Source: Flaveria trinervia
Taxonomy: Eukaryota > Streptophyta > Magnoliopsida > Asterales > Asteraceae
Reading direction: 5' to 3'
Length of the DNA: 64,000 nucleotides
Assembly: GCA_025506515.1 (NCBI GenBank)
Contig: CM046442.1
Coordinates: forward strand, 109,917,706-109,981,705
This document shows positions 24,724 through 36,437 of this stretch, in pieces. How positions within the stretch are numbered: the first letter of the stretch is position 1; every line of letters starts with the position of its first letter. Made by a program: the position numbers and the translations under genes. Below the pieces are notes generated by a model. That model searched no databases. It saw only the letters and a program-made list of their open reading frames with translations, and had not been told where the DNA came from.

Positions 24724-27202
24724 TGTCACACCCCGACCGGCGATGGAATCATCGGGGCGGGCGAATATGAATGATTGTTCATAGCACATAGAACTAAATA
24801 AGTTGAAATAATATTAAATATCATTTTCATTGAACATTACAAGACAATTAAATCATTACAATACAAACAAGATATAAACAACAACATAAGATTTTTAATT
24901 AAACTAAGTCCAAGTCCTATATGAGCACGAAGCGATCCTTAAGTATCAAACCTGAAACATGTTAAAAATAAAGGGGTCAACTTTGAAAGTTGGTGAGTTT
25001 CCATGGGTTAAACATATATATATATATATATATATTATATAAGATTTACAAGTAGCAATTCATGTCAATGGTTATGAATTAAGCAAGTTTATAGAACACA
25101 TATAGCTACAATCAAACCTTGACAGATTACAAGATTACAAGATTAAACGATTAGCTAAGTGTACTTGGATTAACCAAGTAGGCTTGTCAGGCCCATAGAT
25201 CCATGACGTCGCCAGGCTAGCAATAGTTAATGATTGTAAACGTATAATGTATCTCATATAACACTCACAATAATCTCAATAACCATGACAAAAAGTAAAG
25301 ATAAATTGCAAGTGCATTTACAAGTATCAAGATATTTACAAGTGTAAGTTTATAAGGTTAACATGTTTCACTCCAAAAGGTGTGAAATAAAGTAAAAAAG
25401 AAGCGTGGAGAACTCACACAGAAAACTCACATGGAAAATAAGTATAAGAATGATAATTTAAAAATAATAATAGGCGTCGTTGCAACGTAAACCGTCACAA
25501 GGCACCTAAATATATATATTTATAAGATTTGAGCTTAATGATAAGTTTTAACAAATTAACGAGGACTAGGATTTCAATTTGGTATTTGGGGCTTTGTCAA
25601 ATAATTATGTTTAACAAATGGGACCAATTATATTTTTTGGAATCAATGAAAAGAAGTATATTATATTTTATATAAAGATATGAAAAAGAAAACATTTATA
25701 ATAATTTGTAAGATTTATATATAAGTTTTAAATAAAGTTTTATAACTAAATGAAATAAGCAAAGTTTAAACAATAATTTAAAGGCAACGTTTGAAATAAT
25801 AATATTTGTTAATTAAACTATTATTTAAAGTTTAATTTTTATAAAAATAAGCTAACTATAACATTAGCTTTAGAATATTTAATAGAAATATGAAAGTATT
25901 TTAATAAATAAATTACAGAAAAATAATTAAGTGATTTTAAAATAAACAAAGTTTATTAAATAATTTTTTATAATTTATAGAAAATTTTAATATTTATTTT
26001 GAAGGCCAAAAAGCCTTAAAAATATATGAGGTTTCTCGGATTCGAACCGGGGACCTTCTGTGTAGGAGAGGTGTGTTTTACACAGTGAACCAAAGGCCTT
26101 AGCCACGGTTTATCTCCGTTTTAATTTCTTAAAAACATAACTCAAGCAAAACCCCCAAATCCTATGAATCCTAATGTGACAAATACCAAAATTGAACCTC
26201 AATTCGTTTAAGATAGTGAAATAAATGTTAGGGCTTTTAATCCATAGGCGATTTCAAGTCTTTTACATAACTAATTACCTAGATTGAAGTTTAAATCAAT
26301 TAGAACAAGACGAGGAATAAGCCACGACTGTGAGAGTTGCTCCAAGGTGATTTGGTAGATGATAACCTAATTATTTGCAGGTTTAGCTTCTTTAGAAAAT
26401 GGGAAATGAAAGTCCTTTCTCATTTTTTAATGACGTTGTATAGAAGGTGGAGTTTGATCAAGCTAAAGGTTCGCGATATAACGAAAATCGAATGCGAAGT
26501 CATGTGTTTTCAGGTGAAATTAGAAAATGGTAATTGATTAGAGATAGTTAAACGATTGTTTAGGTTCAATTAATTGGGTTATTATTGATTTTTAATGCAC
26601 GAACGACTCTATGGTCAAGACCTTCGGTTACACGATTTGTTTGGAGTTCGTAACAGTTGTTTAACTCAATTAAGATCATAATTGAATGTAAAACACGTTC
26701 GTGAACCGGTTGGGGTCATTTGGGTTCGAAATTGGGTGATTTTATTCGGTTTTTGGCCTCGCCGGAGAGTTTGCCGAGACCAGCGGCCGGAAATATGGGT
26801 CCGGACAAAGAATTAGGTGGTTTTTTACAATTTTACACTATTGGTCCCTATAGTTTAAGGGTTATCATTTTTGTAATCACTTTTCTTTTAAAGCTTTCAA
26901 AATTACTAAACATCCCTTTAACTTAATTAACTTTAAGTTCAAACCTTCTTAAGATTAGTAACTTTAAATCATTATTATTCTATTACTATTATTATTATTA
27001 TTATATTATTATTATTATTATTATCATAATTATTATTATTGTTCAAATTAATATTTTTTATTTTTAACTTTCATACATCAAAATTTAATGACAGTAAAAA
27101 AGTAACCATAAATAACACATAAGTTTCATAATTGACAATAATGACCCTTACAAGAATAAACGACGTTTAACTTTTAATTAACGGAAAATATGAGATGTTA
27201 CA
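24724..27202. mobile_element. Solo LTR 1 (2,479 bp), probably Ty3/Gypsy
   Basis: It begins TGTCACACCCCGACC and ends GAGATGTTACA, with a perfect ATGAC duplication on both sides. No internal coding region is present, so it is a solo LTR left by recombination between the two LTRs of a full element. It is AT-rich, with a (TA)n run at 25014-25035, ATT repeats near 26975-27030 and a tRNA-like block at 26030-26108. The superfamily is inferred from end sequence and length only; strand is undecided. Confidence 0.85.
26028..26108 (-). ncRNA. tRNA-like sequence with pol III box A/B (possible SINE remnant)
   Basis: On the minus strand, GTGGCTAAGGCCTTTGG resembles box A. About 45 nt later CCGGTTCGAATCC is a near-perfect box B/T-arm, followed by a TTTTT run. 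The acceptor stem does not close well and no convincing anticodon arm is visible, so it is unlikely to be a working tRNA gene. A tRNA-derived SINE fragment captured in the LTR is the best guess. Confidence 0.45.
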
Positions 27203-27285
27203 ATGACAAAGTCCCCACTGATCACTCCTAAGACTTTGAAACTTGGTTCCAAAGAATGCAACGGTTCATCAAGTCACAAGACTCT

Positions 27286-27290
27286 AGGAT
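27286..27290. repeat. Target-site duplication AGGAT, left copy (solo LTR 2)
   Basis: AGGAT precedes the LTR and recurs at 29352-29356 directly after it. Confidence 0.85.
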
Positions 27291-29351
27291 TGTAAGGCCC
27301 CGTTCCCGGGACGCTTACAGTTGGATCCTCATCGCACATAAAACATATAATTACATTTTCCTTATGAAAATATTGCAGCGGAAACATAAAAATAACTTTT
27401 CATATCATTACAAATACTTTTGCAAGTTAATACAAGCGTTTATTTCAAAACATCATTCGTTCGCATTACAATGCAAAAACATTAACAAAAAAATGCCATC
27501 CAAAAGAGCTGAGTAGCCGCCTCGTGCCATCCTCAGGAATCATTACCTGCCAACTGGAAACACATCAAATTCAGCGTTGCTGAGTGAGTTCTAGTTTTAT
27601 AAAATAAAACATACTTTTCTTTCGTTAAAATCGTTCTTTTCTTTCATGCGATCATACATCATACGTACACATAGATAATGATTATTATCTTCATCGTTCG
27701 TTAACTTCCGTTCATTCATTCATTCTTACTTTCATTCGTTCGTTCATCATTACATCTTTTCCTTTCGTCATCACCATGAACCTTACCCTTCAGTCTCGTG
27801 GTACTGGACCTAAGCCTATAAAAGACCTTCATCGGTGGTGCTCGGCACCAAATGATCATAGTACCTAAGGTAAAGTTCAGGTATACCACTGTCATATGCT
27901 ATGCCCTTCAGTCTCATGGTACCGGACCTAAGCCTATAAAAGACCTTCATCGGTGGTGCTCGAAACCAAATGGTCACAGTTCTAAGTCATGCAACAATGG
28001 TTCATACATATGGTCAATCACAAAGAAAGACCCCGATGTGTATCCTTCTGGGGTAGTGAACCCACACACCATTGGGCTAACACCTTAATGGCGTGTCCCG
28101 ACATCTAGTGCTTGCACGACTTTCATCACTTTCACGTTCATTAATGCATGCATTCTTAATTCATGTTCCTCTTTCATTATCTTTCACTTTACGTTACATA
28201 ATACTTTCATTCATTAACATGACACGTAAAGCCACAGGAAATATCAACATACATCATAATAAGGAACATAAAATACACAGTCATCAGCATCATACAGGGC
28301 AACATCATACAACATAACATGCATAATCATGCAACATCATCATCATCATGCCCAACATGCTCTCTAAGGCCTTAACAATCATCTTACATGAACTTACGGG
28401 AACCTTTACGTCCAAACTTACATCTGCACTTTCCCCTGAAAGTCAGAACTTAAACTACATTTCTCCTCGGGTGCAACAACCCTATTCGGCTGTATGGACA
28501 CCCTTCAGTCGCATGGCCTCCATGCGGTGGAACATCATGCGATTGAACCAATGCAGATGAACACTCATGCGAATGAATACCCAATCGTGCGAATGAACTT
28601 AACGAGGATGGACCTCATGCGGATGGACCTCATGCGAATGGAACTAATGCGGATGAGCACTTATGCGACTGGGCTCCCAATCGTGCGAATGAACTCTCAG
28701 TCGTTTGAATGGACCCCAATCATGCGAATGAACCCCAATCGCACCTCAATCGGCCGTATGGCGTCCATTCGGTCGCCTAGCCCTACCTGGTGCAGAATGC
28801 AGTTCATCCCAAACCCAATCTGCCATTTTCGACCTCCAAGCTCATCCAAACTCATTCTAAGCCCAAATCAACCATCCTAAACCTTAGGAATGTATACAAC
28901 GACCCCATTCAAGCACACACAAGCTCAAAAGCAAGGCTCAAACGAATCATACACACACATACACATACACAAACGGGTCAAACATGCACACATACAAAAA
29001 CCGATTTCAGATGTGTTCCAGTCCAAAATCATTCAAAAACGTTTAAAGGAGGGGTCCTAGAACTCACACAAGCGACCGCAACGAGTAGAGCTTCGATTTG
29101 TCTCGCTTCTCAATGATTTTGTCTCACTCGAACCAACCCGAACCAACTTTTCTCCTTTTTCTCTTCTTTCTCTCTTCTCCTCATTCTTTGGCTGAAAATG
29201 TGGGTGTGGGGAGAGGTTAATGGCTGCCCTCTCCCTTTATATACCCCCACTTACCTAACTTTCTCTTGTTGGCGAGTTTGGTCCTTGACTTTGGACTTTA
29301 TTTCTTTTCTTCCTTCGTCGGCTTCAAAATAGATAAATAACCGGTGTTACA
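27291..29351. mobile_element. Solo LTR 2 (2,061 bp)
   Basis: It begins TGTAAGGCCCCG and ends CGGTGTTACA, flanked by AGGAT on both sides, with no internal genes. A ~118-bp unit is repeated in tandem (CCTTCAGTCTCRTGGTAC... at about 27787 and 27904). CAT repeats lie near 28335, and a palindromic-word array at 28490-28780. A TATATA stretch at 29234-29243 could work on either strand; with the array upstream of it, plus orientation looks slightly better. A Gypsy origin is likely but not proven. Confidence 0.83.
28490..28780. repeat. Array of ATGCGAATGAAC / CAGTCG-type words in solo LTR 2
   Basis: About fifteen copies of short words such as CATGCGAATG, ATCGTGCGAATGAAC, CAGTCGCATGG and ATTCGGTCG occur in under 300 bp. 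The same vocabulary (CAKTCGNNCGAMTG) is arrayed in the unrelated-looking Copia element D at 51915-52135 and 55810-56720. Confidence 0.7.
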
Positions 29352-30507
29352 AGGATGTGGGAATCTGTTGTCTCAGGGCCTTTCATACCAAGCACCTCTT
29401 CAGCTACTGCTGGAGGTAGTATGATTCCAAAGATTGTGGCTGATTATTCTGATGAAGATAGGGAGAAGATAGAGATTGATCAGAAAGCCATGACAACACT
29501 TCAAACTACTCTTCCAAACTCCATATACAAAGGCTTCAAGAAGTGCATAATAGCTAAACAACTATAGGATGCACCGAAGCTGATGTATGAGGGGTCAACT
29601 AAAGCCAAGGAGAACAAGAAGGATCTCCTAAAGAAGCAGTTTGAAAACTTCACCTTCAAAGCAGGTGAAACCATGACTCAACAATACTTCAGGTATGTTG
29701 AAACTGTAGATACTCTAATGCATGTTGGAGTTACTCTTGAGAACAAGGACATTGTAAGAAATTCATGTCCTTTCTTCCTAGACAATGGACATATTACTGT
29801 GTTGTTATCAAGAGAACTAAGAATCTTAAGACTCTTACCTTGACAGAGTTGTATGGTATTCTCAATGGATACCAGATGGAGATGAACATGCAAGGTTCAT
29901 CTGGTAACCCCAACAATCAACTAAGTCCAGCCCTTCAAGTGGTTGAAAGGGAAAGCATAAAACCATAACATCTTCTCATATGCTACCCGAACAACTCACA
30001 AAAGGGTCCTTTCATCACCTTCCCGGAGACACCAAGAGAAATCTACACTCAAGGAAGTCCATTCCAAAAGACAAGCTCTTCACATGCCTTTATGTCTTTT
30101 GATGAAAGCATAGGCAACCTTCTCTTTACTCTTAAAGACCTGGACTGTATCTATCCTATTGATCTGTAATACATGGAGATAGTTCATCAAATGGCTCTCC
30201 TCACTCATAGAGCCAAGAAGTTCTACAAGAGGACAGGGAGGAAGTTTCCAAGCAATGCAGCTAGTGAAAAGTATGGGCTGGATAAAAGCAAAGTAAAGTG
30301 ATACAACTATAACCAAATAAGTCACTGCAAGGGAGTGTAAGGCACCAAGGACAAATGGTGGCCAAGCACTAGCCATGCCAATATACACTAATAAAGCTTC
30401 CTATAATAAAAATCCAAAGCAACAAGCTATAGTTGTTGTTGAAAAAAGAGGCTTTGACTAGAGATTTTAGGTGGAAGATTCATCTACAAACTAAGCACTA
30501 AACACAA

Positions 30508-31294
30508 TCTCACTCTTCAAATAAATCAGGATATCATCAATAAACACAATCACTGATTTATCCAACATCGGCCGACACACACGGTTCATCAGATCCATAA
30601 AAGCAGCTGGCGCATTGGTCAAACCAAAAGACATGACAAGAAACTCGTAGTGACCATAGTGCGTGCGGAAAGCTGTTTTAGGGATATCTTGCTCCTTCAC
30701 CTTCAACTGGTGGTAACCAGATCGAAGGTCTATCCTTGAAAATCAACTGGCACCTTGAAGCTGATCGAACAAATCATCTATTCTTGGTAAGGGGTATCGG
30801 TTCTTCAATGTCAACTTATTCAACTCACAGTAGTCAATGCACATCCTCATGCTACCGTCTTTCTTCTTCACAAACAGGACTGGAGCACCCCAAGGGGAGA
30901 TACTCAGTCTAATGAACCCCTTATCAAACAGCTCTTGCAACTGGTCCATCAACTCTTTTATCTCTGTCAAAGCCAACCGATACGATGCCTTGGCAACAGG
31001 TTGGGCACCCGGTATCAAATCAATCTGAAACTCAATCTCTCTGTCAGGTGGCACTCTTGATAAGTCTTCTAGGAACACGTCCGGAAAGTCACACATAATC
31101 GGTACATCAGACAGTTGTGGTGCTGGCATATCCACATCCTTTACGTAGGCCAAATAGGCACTACATCCACGCCTCATACACTTTCCCGCCACCGCCATTG
31201 AGATTAGCTTCGGGATTGTCGTGACCCGATCTCCATAAACAGTTACCGAACTCCCGTCAGGCGCTGTCAGAAAAATCATCTTCTTGCAACACAC
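30508..31294 (-). pseudogene. Gypsy reverse transcriptase fragment
   Basis: The motifs DVFLEDLSRVPPDREIEF, GFIRLSISPWGAPVLFVKKK, MRMCIDYCELNKLTLKNRYP and the catalytic FIDDILIY mark a chromovirus-type Gypsy RT. An in-frame stop replaces the residue after QLQGAS (near 30740). The sequence ends soon after the FIDD motif, so the thumb, RNase H and integrase are missing. Confidence 0.85.
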
Positions 31295-31593
31295 AATGTT
31301 TCCTCGAAGTCTGCTAACCAGTCCATCCCAAGAACCAAATCGAAACCACCCAAGATCATCACGAAGGGTCTAACCAGAAATTTATAACCTTCTAGTTCCA
31401 CGTCACAACCCTCTATCATCTCAGAAATCCTGGTAGACTTACCTATGGCAGTTTCTACATCGAAGGGCGCATCAACATGTCTACTACTAACAGGCAGCTT
31501 AGCACATAAAGCAACAGAAATAAAACTTTTACCGGCACCAGAATTAAATAACACCGAAGCTAAAGTTTGGTTTACTAGAAACGTACCGGACAC
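31276..31593 (-). pseudogene. Gypsy aspartic protease with altered active site
   Basis: The motif LFNSGAGKSFIS stands where the family has DSGA; the catalytic Asp is Asn here. A downstream ILGGFDLVLGMDWL block, typical of the Gypsy protease end, is intact. The protease would be inactive even without the flanking breaks. Confidence 0.75.
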
Positions 31594-31625
31594 AACATTA
31601 GGGTCCGTCCTAGCTTCCTCCTGTG

Positions 31626-32935
31626 TTATAGTGAATGCCCTGGCGCTCGCCCTTGGTCCTTCACTCCCCGTCTTCTTCGCCCCGGAACCCTCAGCCCTGG
31701 CTTCTTACAATCTTTACCCATATGACCACTTTCTCCACAGTTGAAACACCTCACACCCCTGCAATCTCTAGCCATATAACCAGGCTTACCACATTTGAAA
31801 CAAACATTCAACCCCCATCTACACTCGCCACCGTGCTCCTTCCCACACTTGCCACACTTTTTCGATCCCATACCCAGTGTGGCTACACGGCGGTCGTCCA
31901 CCCGTGCCTTCTTGTTACTCGTCGAGGCACCACCCCGACCAAACCTCTTCCCATTCCAGTTTCTATCACCTCCACCCTTCGACTACCTTTAGCCACCACC
32001 ATCACAGTCCTCTCATCATACAATCTCCCTGCTAAATCTACCGCTGACCTAAATGAGCTCGGTCAGGCGGCGATCATGTGCCTACGAATGTCTGCTGGCA
32101 AACCCTGGATGTACCTTTTAATCTTCTGTGATAGAGGCGTCACTTGATTCGGCACCAGACATGCCTTTTCATTGAACTTTGTGGTGTACTCTTAGTGTGT
32201 CATCGTTCCCGCCTCTAATTGCAAAAACTCCCTCTCAACCTTGTCTATTTCCCGGTGAGGACAAAACTCCTCAATCACCAACTTCTTCAGTTCAGACCAT
32301 CTCATCCTCCAGATGGCCCCGCTACCCTTGGCTTGGACTATATTGTCCCACCAGCACAGAGATGAGTCCACGTAAGAGTGGATAGCGAACTTCACCTTTG
32401 GGTCTTCCCAACACTCGCTGATATCGAGAACAACCTCCATTTCCCTCACCCACCGGTGAGCAGCAGCAGCAGTGTCATTTCCATCAAAACTTAGGGGCTT
32501 GCATCTCATAAACGCCCCATAGTTACAGCCTCGTGCCGCCTCCAGTGCAGGCTCTTCTTCTTCCTCTTCCTCATCATCAGAGGGAACCATTTCCGGCTCC
32601 GGTTGTTCACATCCTCCCGAGGGCATGTTTCTCTTCTTTCTTTCCCCCTCTCGTAAAGCCTTGATAACTTCAGTCACTACAGATGGTAAGATCGTCTGCA
32701 TGACCTAATGAACTTCTTCTACAAAAGCCTCCTTTACTGAGGCTCTTAGATTGGCGCTCTCGTCACCACCCTCCAGATGAGGGGTCTCTGGTTCTTCGGG
32801 AACCACCTTTTCAACCCTGGGTCTTCCCTTCTTGGGTCGCGGTTCAGTACCGTGACCCCCACCACGTGAATCTTTTGAAGATCTACCACCAGCCATCACA
32901 CACACATTGAAAGATTCGAACACCAACACGGTCAT
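31626..32935 (-). pseudogene. Gypsy gag with zinc knuckles, broken
   Basis: It starts around 32935 or 32890 (MAGGRSSKDSRG), with a stop near 32705. The retrotransposon gag domain is at 32701-32192 (GCNYGAFMRCKPLSFDGND, HRWVREMEVVLDISECW). After degraded sequence come tandem Cys/His knuckles at 31901-31626 (CGKCGKEHGGEC; CFKCGKPGYMARDC; CFNCGESGHMGKDC). An acidic EEEEEEE run precedes the gag domain. Stops at about 32190 and 32040 interrupt the frame. Confidence 0.75.
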
Positions 32936-33107
32936 TCAAGGGAACAACTCAGTTTATGTCAAGTATAGTAAGTCCCTAATTATAGTGGCCAGTTGTGATT
33001 AGCCACTTACTTTACTCTTCACACCCCGAGTATTACCTATCCTGACTACATCAGTATTTAAATCCACAAACAACACATAACCACATACCATGCGCATATA
33101 ATTCAGA

Positions 33108-36100
33108 GTAGTGATGGAGTTAACACTTTTGGATTTATGAGATGTCTTGTGTTGCTTCCCTTTCAGGCATGCAACACAGTTATCTTTGCAGAAAAATTCA
33201 TTTTTAGGTAAACCATGTACCAAGTTATTTTTAGCCAATTTGTTTATTGTCTTAAAACTTACATGACACATACGTTTATGCCAAAGTGTTGACTAATCAC
33301 TATCATCTTTGGAAAGAAAGCATGATACTTCACCCATTGGGGAAGCATTGTTCATATCCAGCTTGTACATATCCCCTTTCCTGGGAGATCTAAGAAGCAC
33401 CAATTCCGGAGGAATTGTCATCCCTGGTTTGAGGATAATGCGCTCATGTTCTGTGAAAAGAATTTGATGCTTTTGATCACAAAACTGAGAAACACTTAAT
33501 AGATTGTGTTCAAGCTGTTTGACAAAGTTAACTTTGGCAACTTTTAACTTCCCGTTGGATATAATCCCTTTGCCAGAAATATATCCTCCGACCTCACCTC
33601 TAAACTGGATAGGACCTCCATCATAGTGTTGAAACTGTTGAAGGAGAGATTTGTTCCCTGTCATGTGCCTAGAGCATCCACTGTCCATGATCCAGACATT
33701 GTTATTCTTGTCATATGGATGTCCCTGCACACAAGATGAGATTATTAGTTTTGGTTGGAGACCCAAGCCTTGTTGGTCTTGGGTTCTTCCAAAGATAGTG
33801 ACATAATTGAACCAAAGGTTAACCATGGGGGTTCAATGGATGTCTTTGAAGAAGAGGCTTGGGCTGCAACATCTTTCTTGATCTTCTAATCCATCCTTTG
33901 GTTGATCATGGAAGATGTGCTTGTAGAAGCTTTTGTAGCATGCCATTCTTTCGAAGCTTCTTTCTTTTCAGAAGAAGACTTCACCACCTTTTCTTTCGAA
34001 GCAGTCTTCTTCTGGGATGGTTTCAAGGGAACTTTCTTGTTCTTCAGATTTTTAACAGCTTTTGCTTCCGAAGCCATTTTCCCATCGGAAAAAGGATTTT
34101 CTTCCGAAGACAACCTAGCTTCGGAAACTAGGCTTTCCCTTTTTCATCACTTGGACCATCTGATAAGGTCCAAATGAGAAACCTTCCCTGACTCCTTCCT
34201 TTCTAATATTATTTGCATAATGTGTGCTAGCAGGATTGTAGTAACAATCTTTAGCCATGTGGTTTTGCAGACCACACATTATGCATGTAATGTTAGTCTT
34301 TTGGGAGCTTGTGGGTTACTGATTCTTATTTTTTTCTCTTTGTCAGCAACCTTTCCCTTCAACTTCTTATCGTTTAGTAGGACAGGAGTGCTAGTACTAA
34401 ACTCCTTTCCTGAATCAAAGTACCTACCACTTGGAATCTAGCTAAGATAAATACACCCTTTTGTTTTGGGTCAATCATCAGCTTAGACCCAGCCACTTTC
34501 TTAGCAGTTCTTCTGGAAGCTTTACCTTTGCTTCTTCTGGCTTTGGTGGTTAGGATTTGATCTTTACTGGGAGAGATAGGTTGATTTACCTGTTCCTTCC
34601 CTGTGGTGGCCTCTATTATTGCATCATTCTTTAACTCATGTGAAGATGGATCAGCAGATAGGACCTCTTGCTCTTCGGTACCACATCTAGGTTGTCTTAT
34701 GGACTCATACGAATATGGTGGAGCAATTTCATTGGTCCCCAAGCCTCATTTGTTTTAATAATAGATTTTGGAGTGAGAGGATGATGCAATAATGGCTTAG
34801 AAGTTCTGCTCAGAAATAGCATACTTCCTGGCTTTAGCCTCAGTAGTGACAAGCTGGGCTTGAGCCTCAGACAATTTGGATATTAAATCCTTTATTTGAG
34901 TCTTGTAATTGGTGTGTTCATGTTTTAATAGGGAAACCGTTTTCTCTAACTCTTCAATTTTCTTTTGGTAGTCAGATTTAGCCCTTTTAAAATCAGATTT
35001 CAAAACTTTTAAAGACTCAATATCATATTTAATTTCCATATTGTAGTCCTAATATAATTTAACCTTAACTATACAGGCAGGAGTACAAAGATGTTCATAT
35101 ACATGGTTATCATCTGTTCCGGGCATGAGAGCGTGAGAAGGAGTCACATCCTGTACCATAAAGCTCCAGTTGACTTTCTAGTGGGCTTTGATGTAGAGGG
35201 ATGTGTGAAGGCTTGTGGGGTTCCCGGATTTGATTTGGGAGCCTTGAATTCCCTTGCAAAGTGACAAAGTTGGTTACAATTGTAACATTTGGCCTTGGTT
35301 TTGTCAAACCCAACTTGCTGGTAGTTGGGTTCTGAGGGAATTTCCTTCCAGTTTCTTGAAGAACTTCTTCGCTCTGTAGGTTAAAAGAGCCATCTGTTGA
35401 ACAATGTCCACATACTCTACATTGTCTGGACTAAAGCAGTCTAGATCATCAAAGCAGTATTGAAAATCACTAGAGTGTGCACTTCCTAAGACAAAGGCAC
35501 AGCTGTCCTGAAAGGAACTGTACTGAGCCTGTTGAGACCTTGGAGTCTCAGGGAAAGTGATGTATGGTCTAGAAGAGTAGGATGGCTGCTGGTTGTATGT
35601 TAGGTATTGCTGAGGTTGCAGGGGTACTGAGCCTTCAGCAACCATTAAGGCGTTGCTAGCAGGAAGACTCAGAGGTTTGCTTGTCTAGTGGCCCTTCTTA
35701 CTCTCCATCTCTAAACGGTATCCATCAAGGATGCCATAGAGTTCAGTCATAGTAAGAGCGTTCAAGTTCTCTGTCCTCTTGATAGAGACATAGTAGAATG
35801 TCCACTCATTTGGAAGAGCACTCATGAACTTTCTTGTGAGGTCTCTAAGTTCAGTAGTGATCTTCACAGATTGAAGAAAAGAAATAAGATCCATGTACCT
35901 GAAATACTGCTGGCTGAGAGTATCTCCAGCAATATAGGTGAAGTTCTCGAACTGCTACTTCAGTGAGTCCTTCTTGGAGTCGTTGGAACTTGAATACATC
36001 TGAGCAAGTGCATCAAATAATTCTTTGGCACTTGCAATGCTCAAACCCCACCATGATGGAGTTGGGTATTGCAGTCATAAGAATAGTCATTGCATTGCTG

Positions 36101-36321
36101 TCAATGTCCATCTTCTTTCGGTCCTCGTCAGAATATTCTTCAACAACCTTTTCTATCATGGCATCGTTTCAACCAGGTGCTGCCACCTTGGGTTTATACG
36201 GGCCGTTAACAATCGAGTACCATATTTTGTTGTCTTGGTATCTGATGAAGCCTTCCATTCGTCTGCTCCAAGACCTAAAGTTTTCAGGAGTAATGATGGG
36301 AGCTTTAGTTATAGTTCCCAT
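33108..36321 (-). pseudogene. Family-1 Copia gag, protease and pre-integrase (element G), broken
   Basis: The gag ATG is at 36321 (MGTITKAPIITPENF). The gag core continues to about 35690 (DYSDEDRKKMDID; KFMSALPNEWTFYYVSIKRT). A first knuckle CYNCNQLCHFARE near 35250 has lost its last Cys. A coiled coil (35039-34797) and a second knuckle CIMCGLQNHMAKDC (near 34240) follow, then a Lys/Ser-rich spacer 34113-33886. The protease motif is WIMDSGCSRHMTG near 33670. The pre-integrase module (CHVSFKTINKL...CVACLKGKQHK) ends near 33110 at the Gypsy fragment. Stops occur at about 36170, 35640, 34740 and 33290. Confidence 0.82.
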
Positions 36322-36423
36322 CTCTACTTTGGATTTGTTAAAGGACGTTTTGAGAGAGTTGTAAGGAGGAGTGAAAAACAGGTTGATTTGGATGGTTAGA
36401 TCTCACAATCAAGAGCGTAAAAA

Positions 36424-36435
36424 GCTCTGATACCA
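36424..36435 (-). other. Primer-binding site of element G
   Basis: The minus strand reads TGGTATCAGAGC, a perfect match to the iMet-type PBS, two bases from the LTR end. Confidence 0.85.
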
Positions 36436-36437
36436 AT

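Larger units (their letters stand above)
24680..30390 (+). pseudogene. Family-1 Copia gag (element E), interrupted by two solo LTRs
   Basis: Exonic pieces are 24680-24723, 27208-27290 and 29357 to about 30390. The ATG at 24680 opens MTAITKAYMKTG. The frame after the first solo LTR holds TWFQRMQRFIKSQDSR, and after the second MWESVVSGPFIP and DYSDEDREKIEID. A Copia gag core (FENFTFKAGETMTQQYFRYV) extends to 29843. Weaker pieces (FITFPETPREIYTQGS; MALLTHRAKKFYKRTGRKF) reach 30390. A base is missing near 27230, and stops or shifts occur at about 29567, 29843 and 30170. It stops abruptly where the Gypsy fragment begins. Confidence 0.75.
30508..33107 (-). mobile_element. Ty3/Gypsy element fragment (5' leader to RT)
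   Basis: One gag-protease-RT stretch lies on the minus strand without LTRs. It is truncated in RT on the left and meets a family-1 Copia fragment near 33107 on the right. Domains are listed in the following entries. A part-copy inserted or rearranged between two opposite-facing Copia fragments is the likely origin. Confidence 0.75.

Noticed and set aside
26028..26108. Functional tRNA gene
   Set aside because: The acceptor stem does not pair and no clear anticodon arm can be drawn; kept only as tRNA-like.
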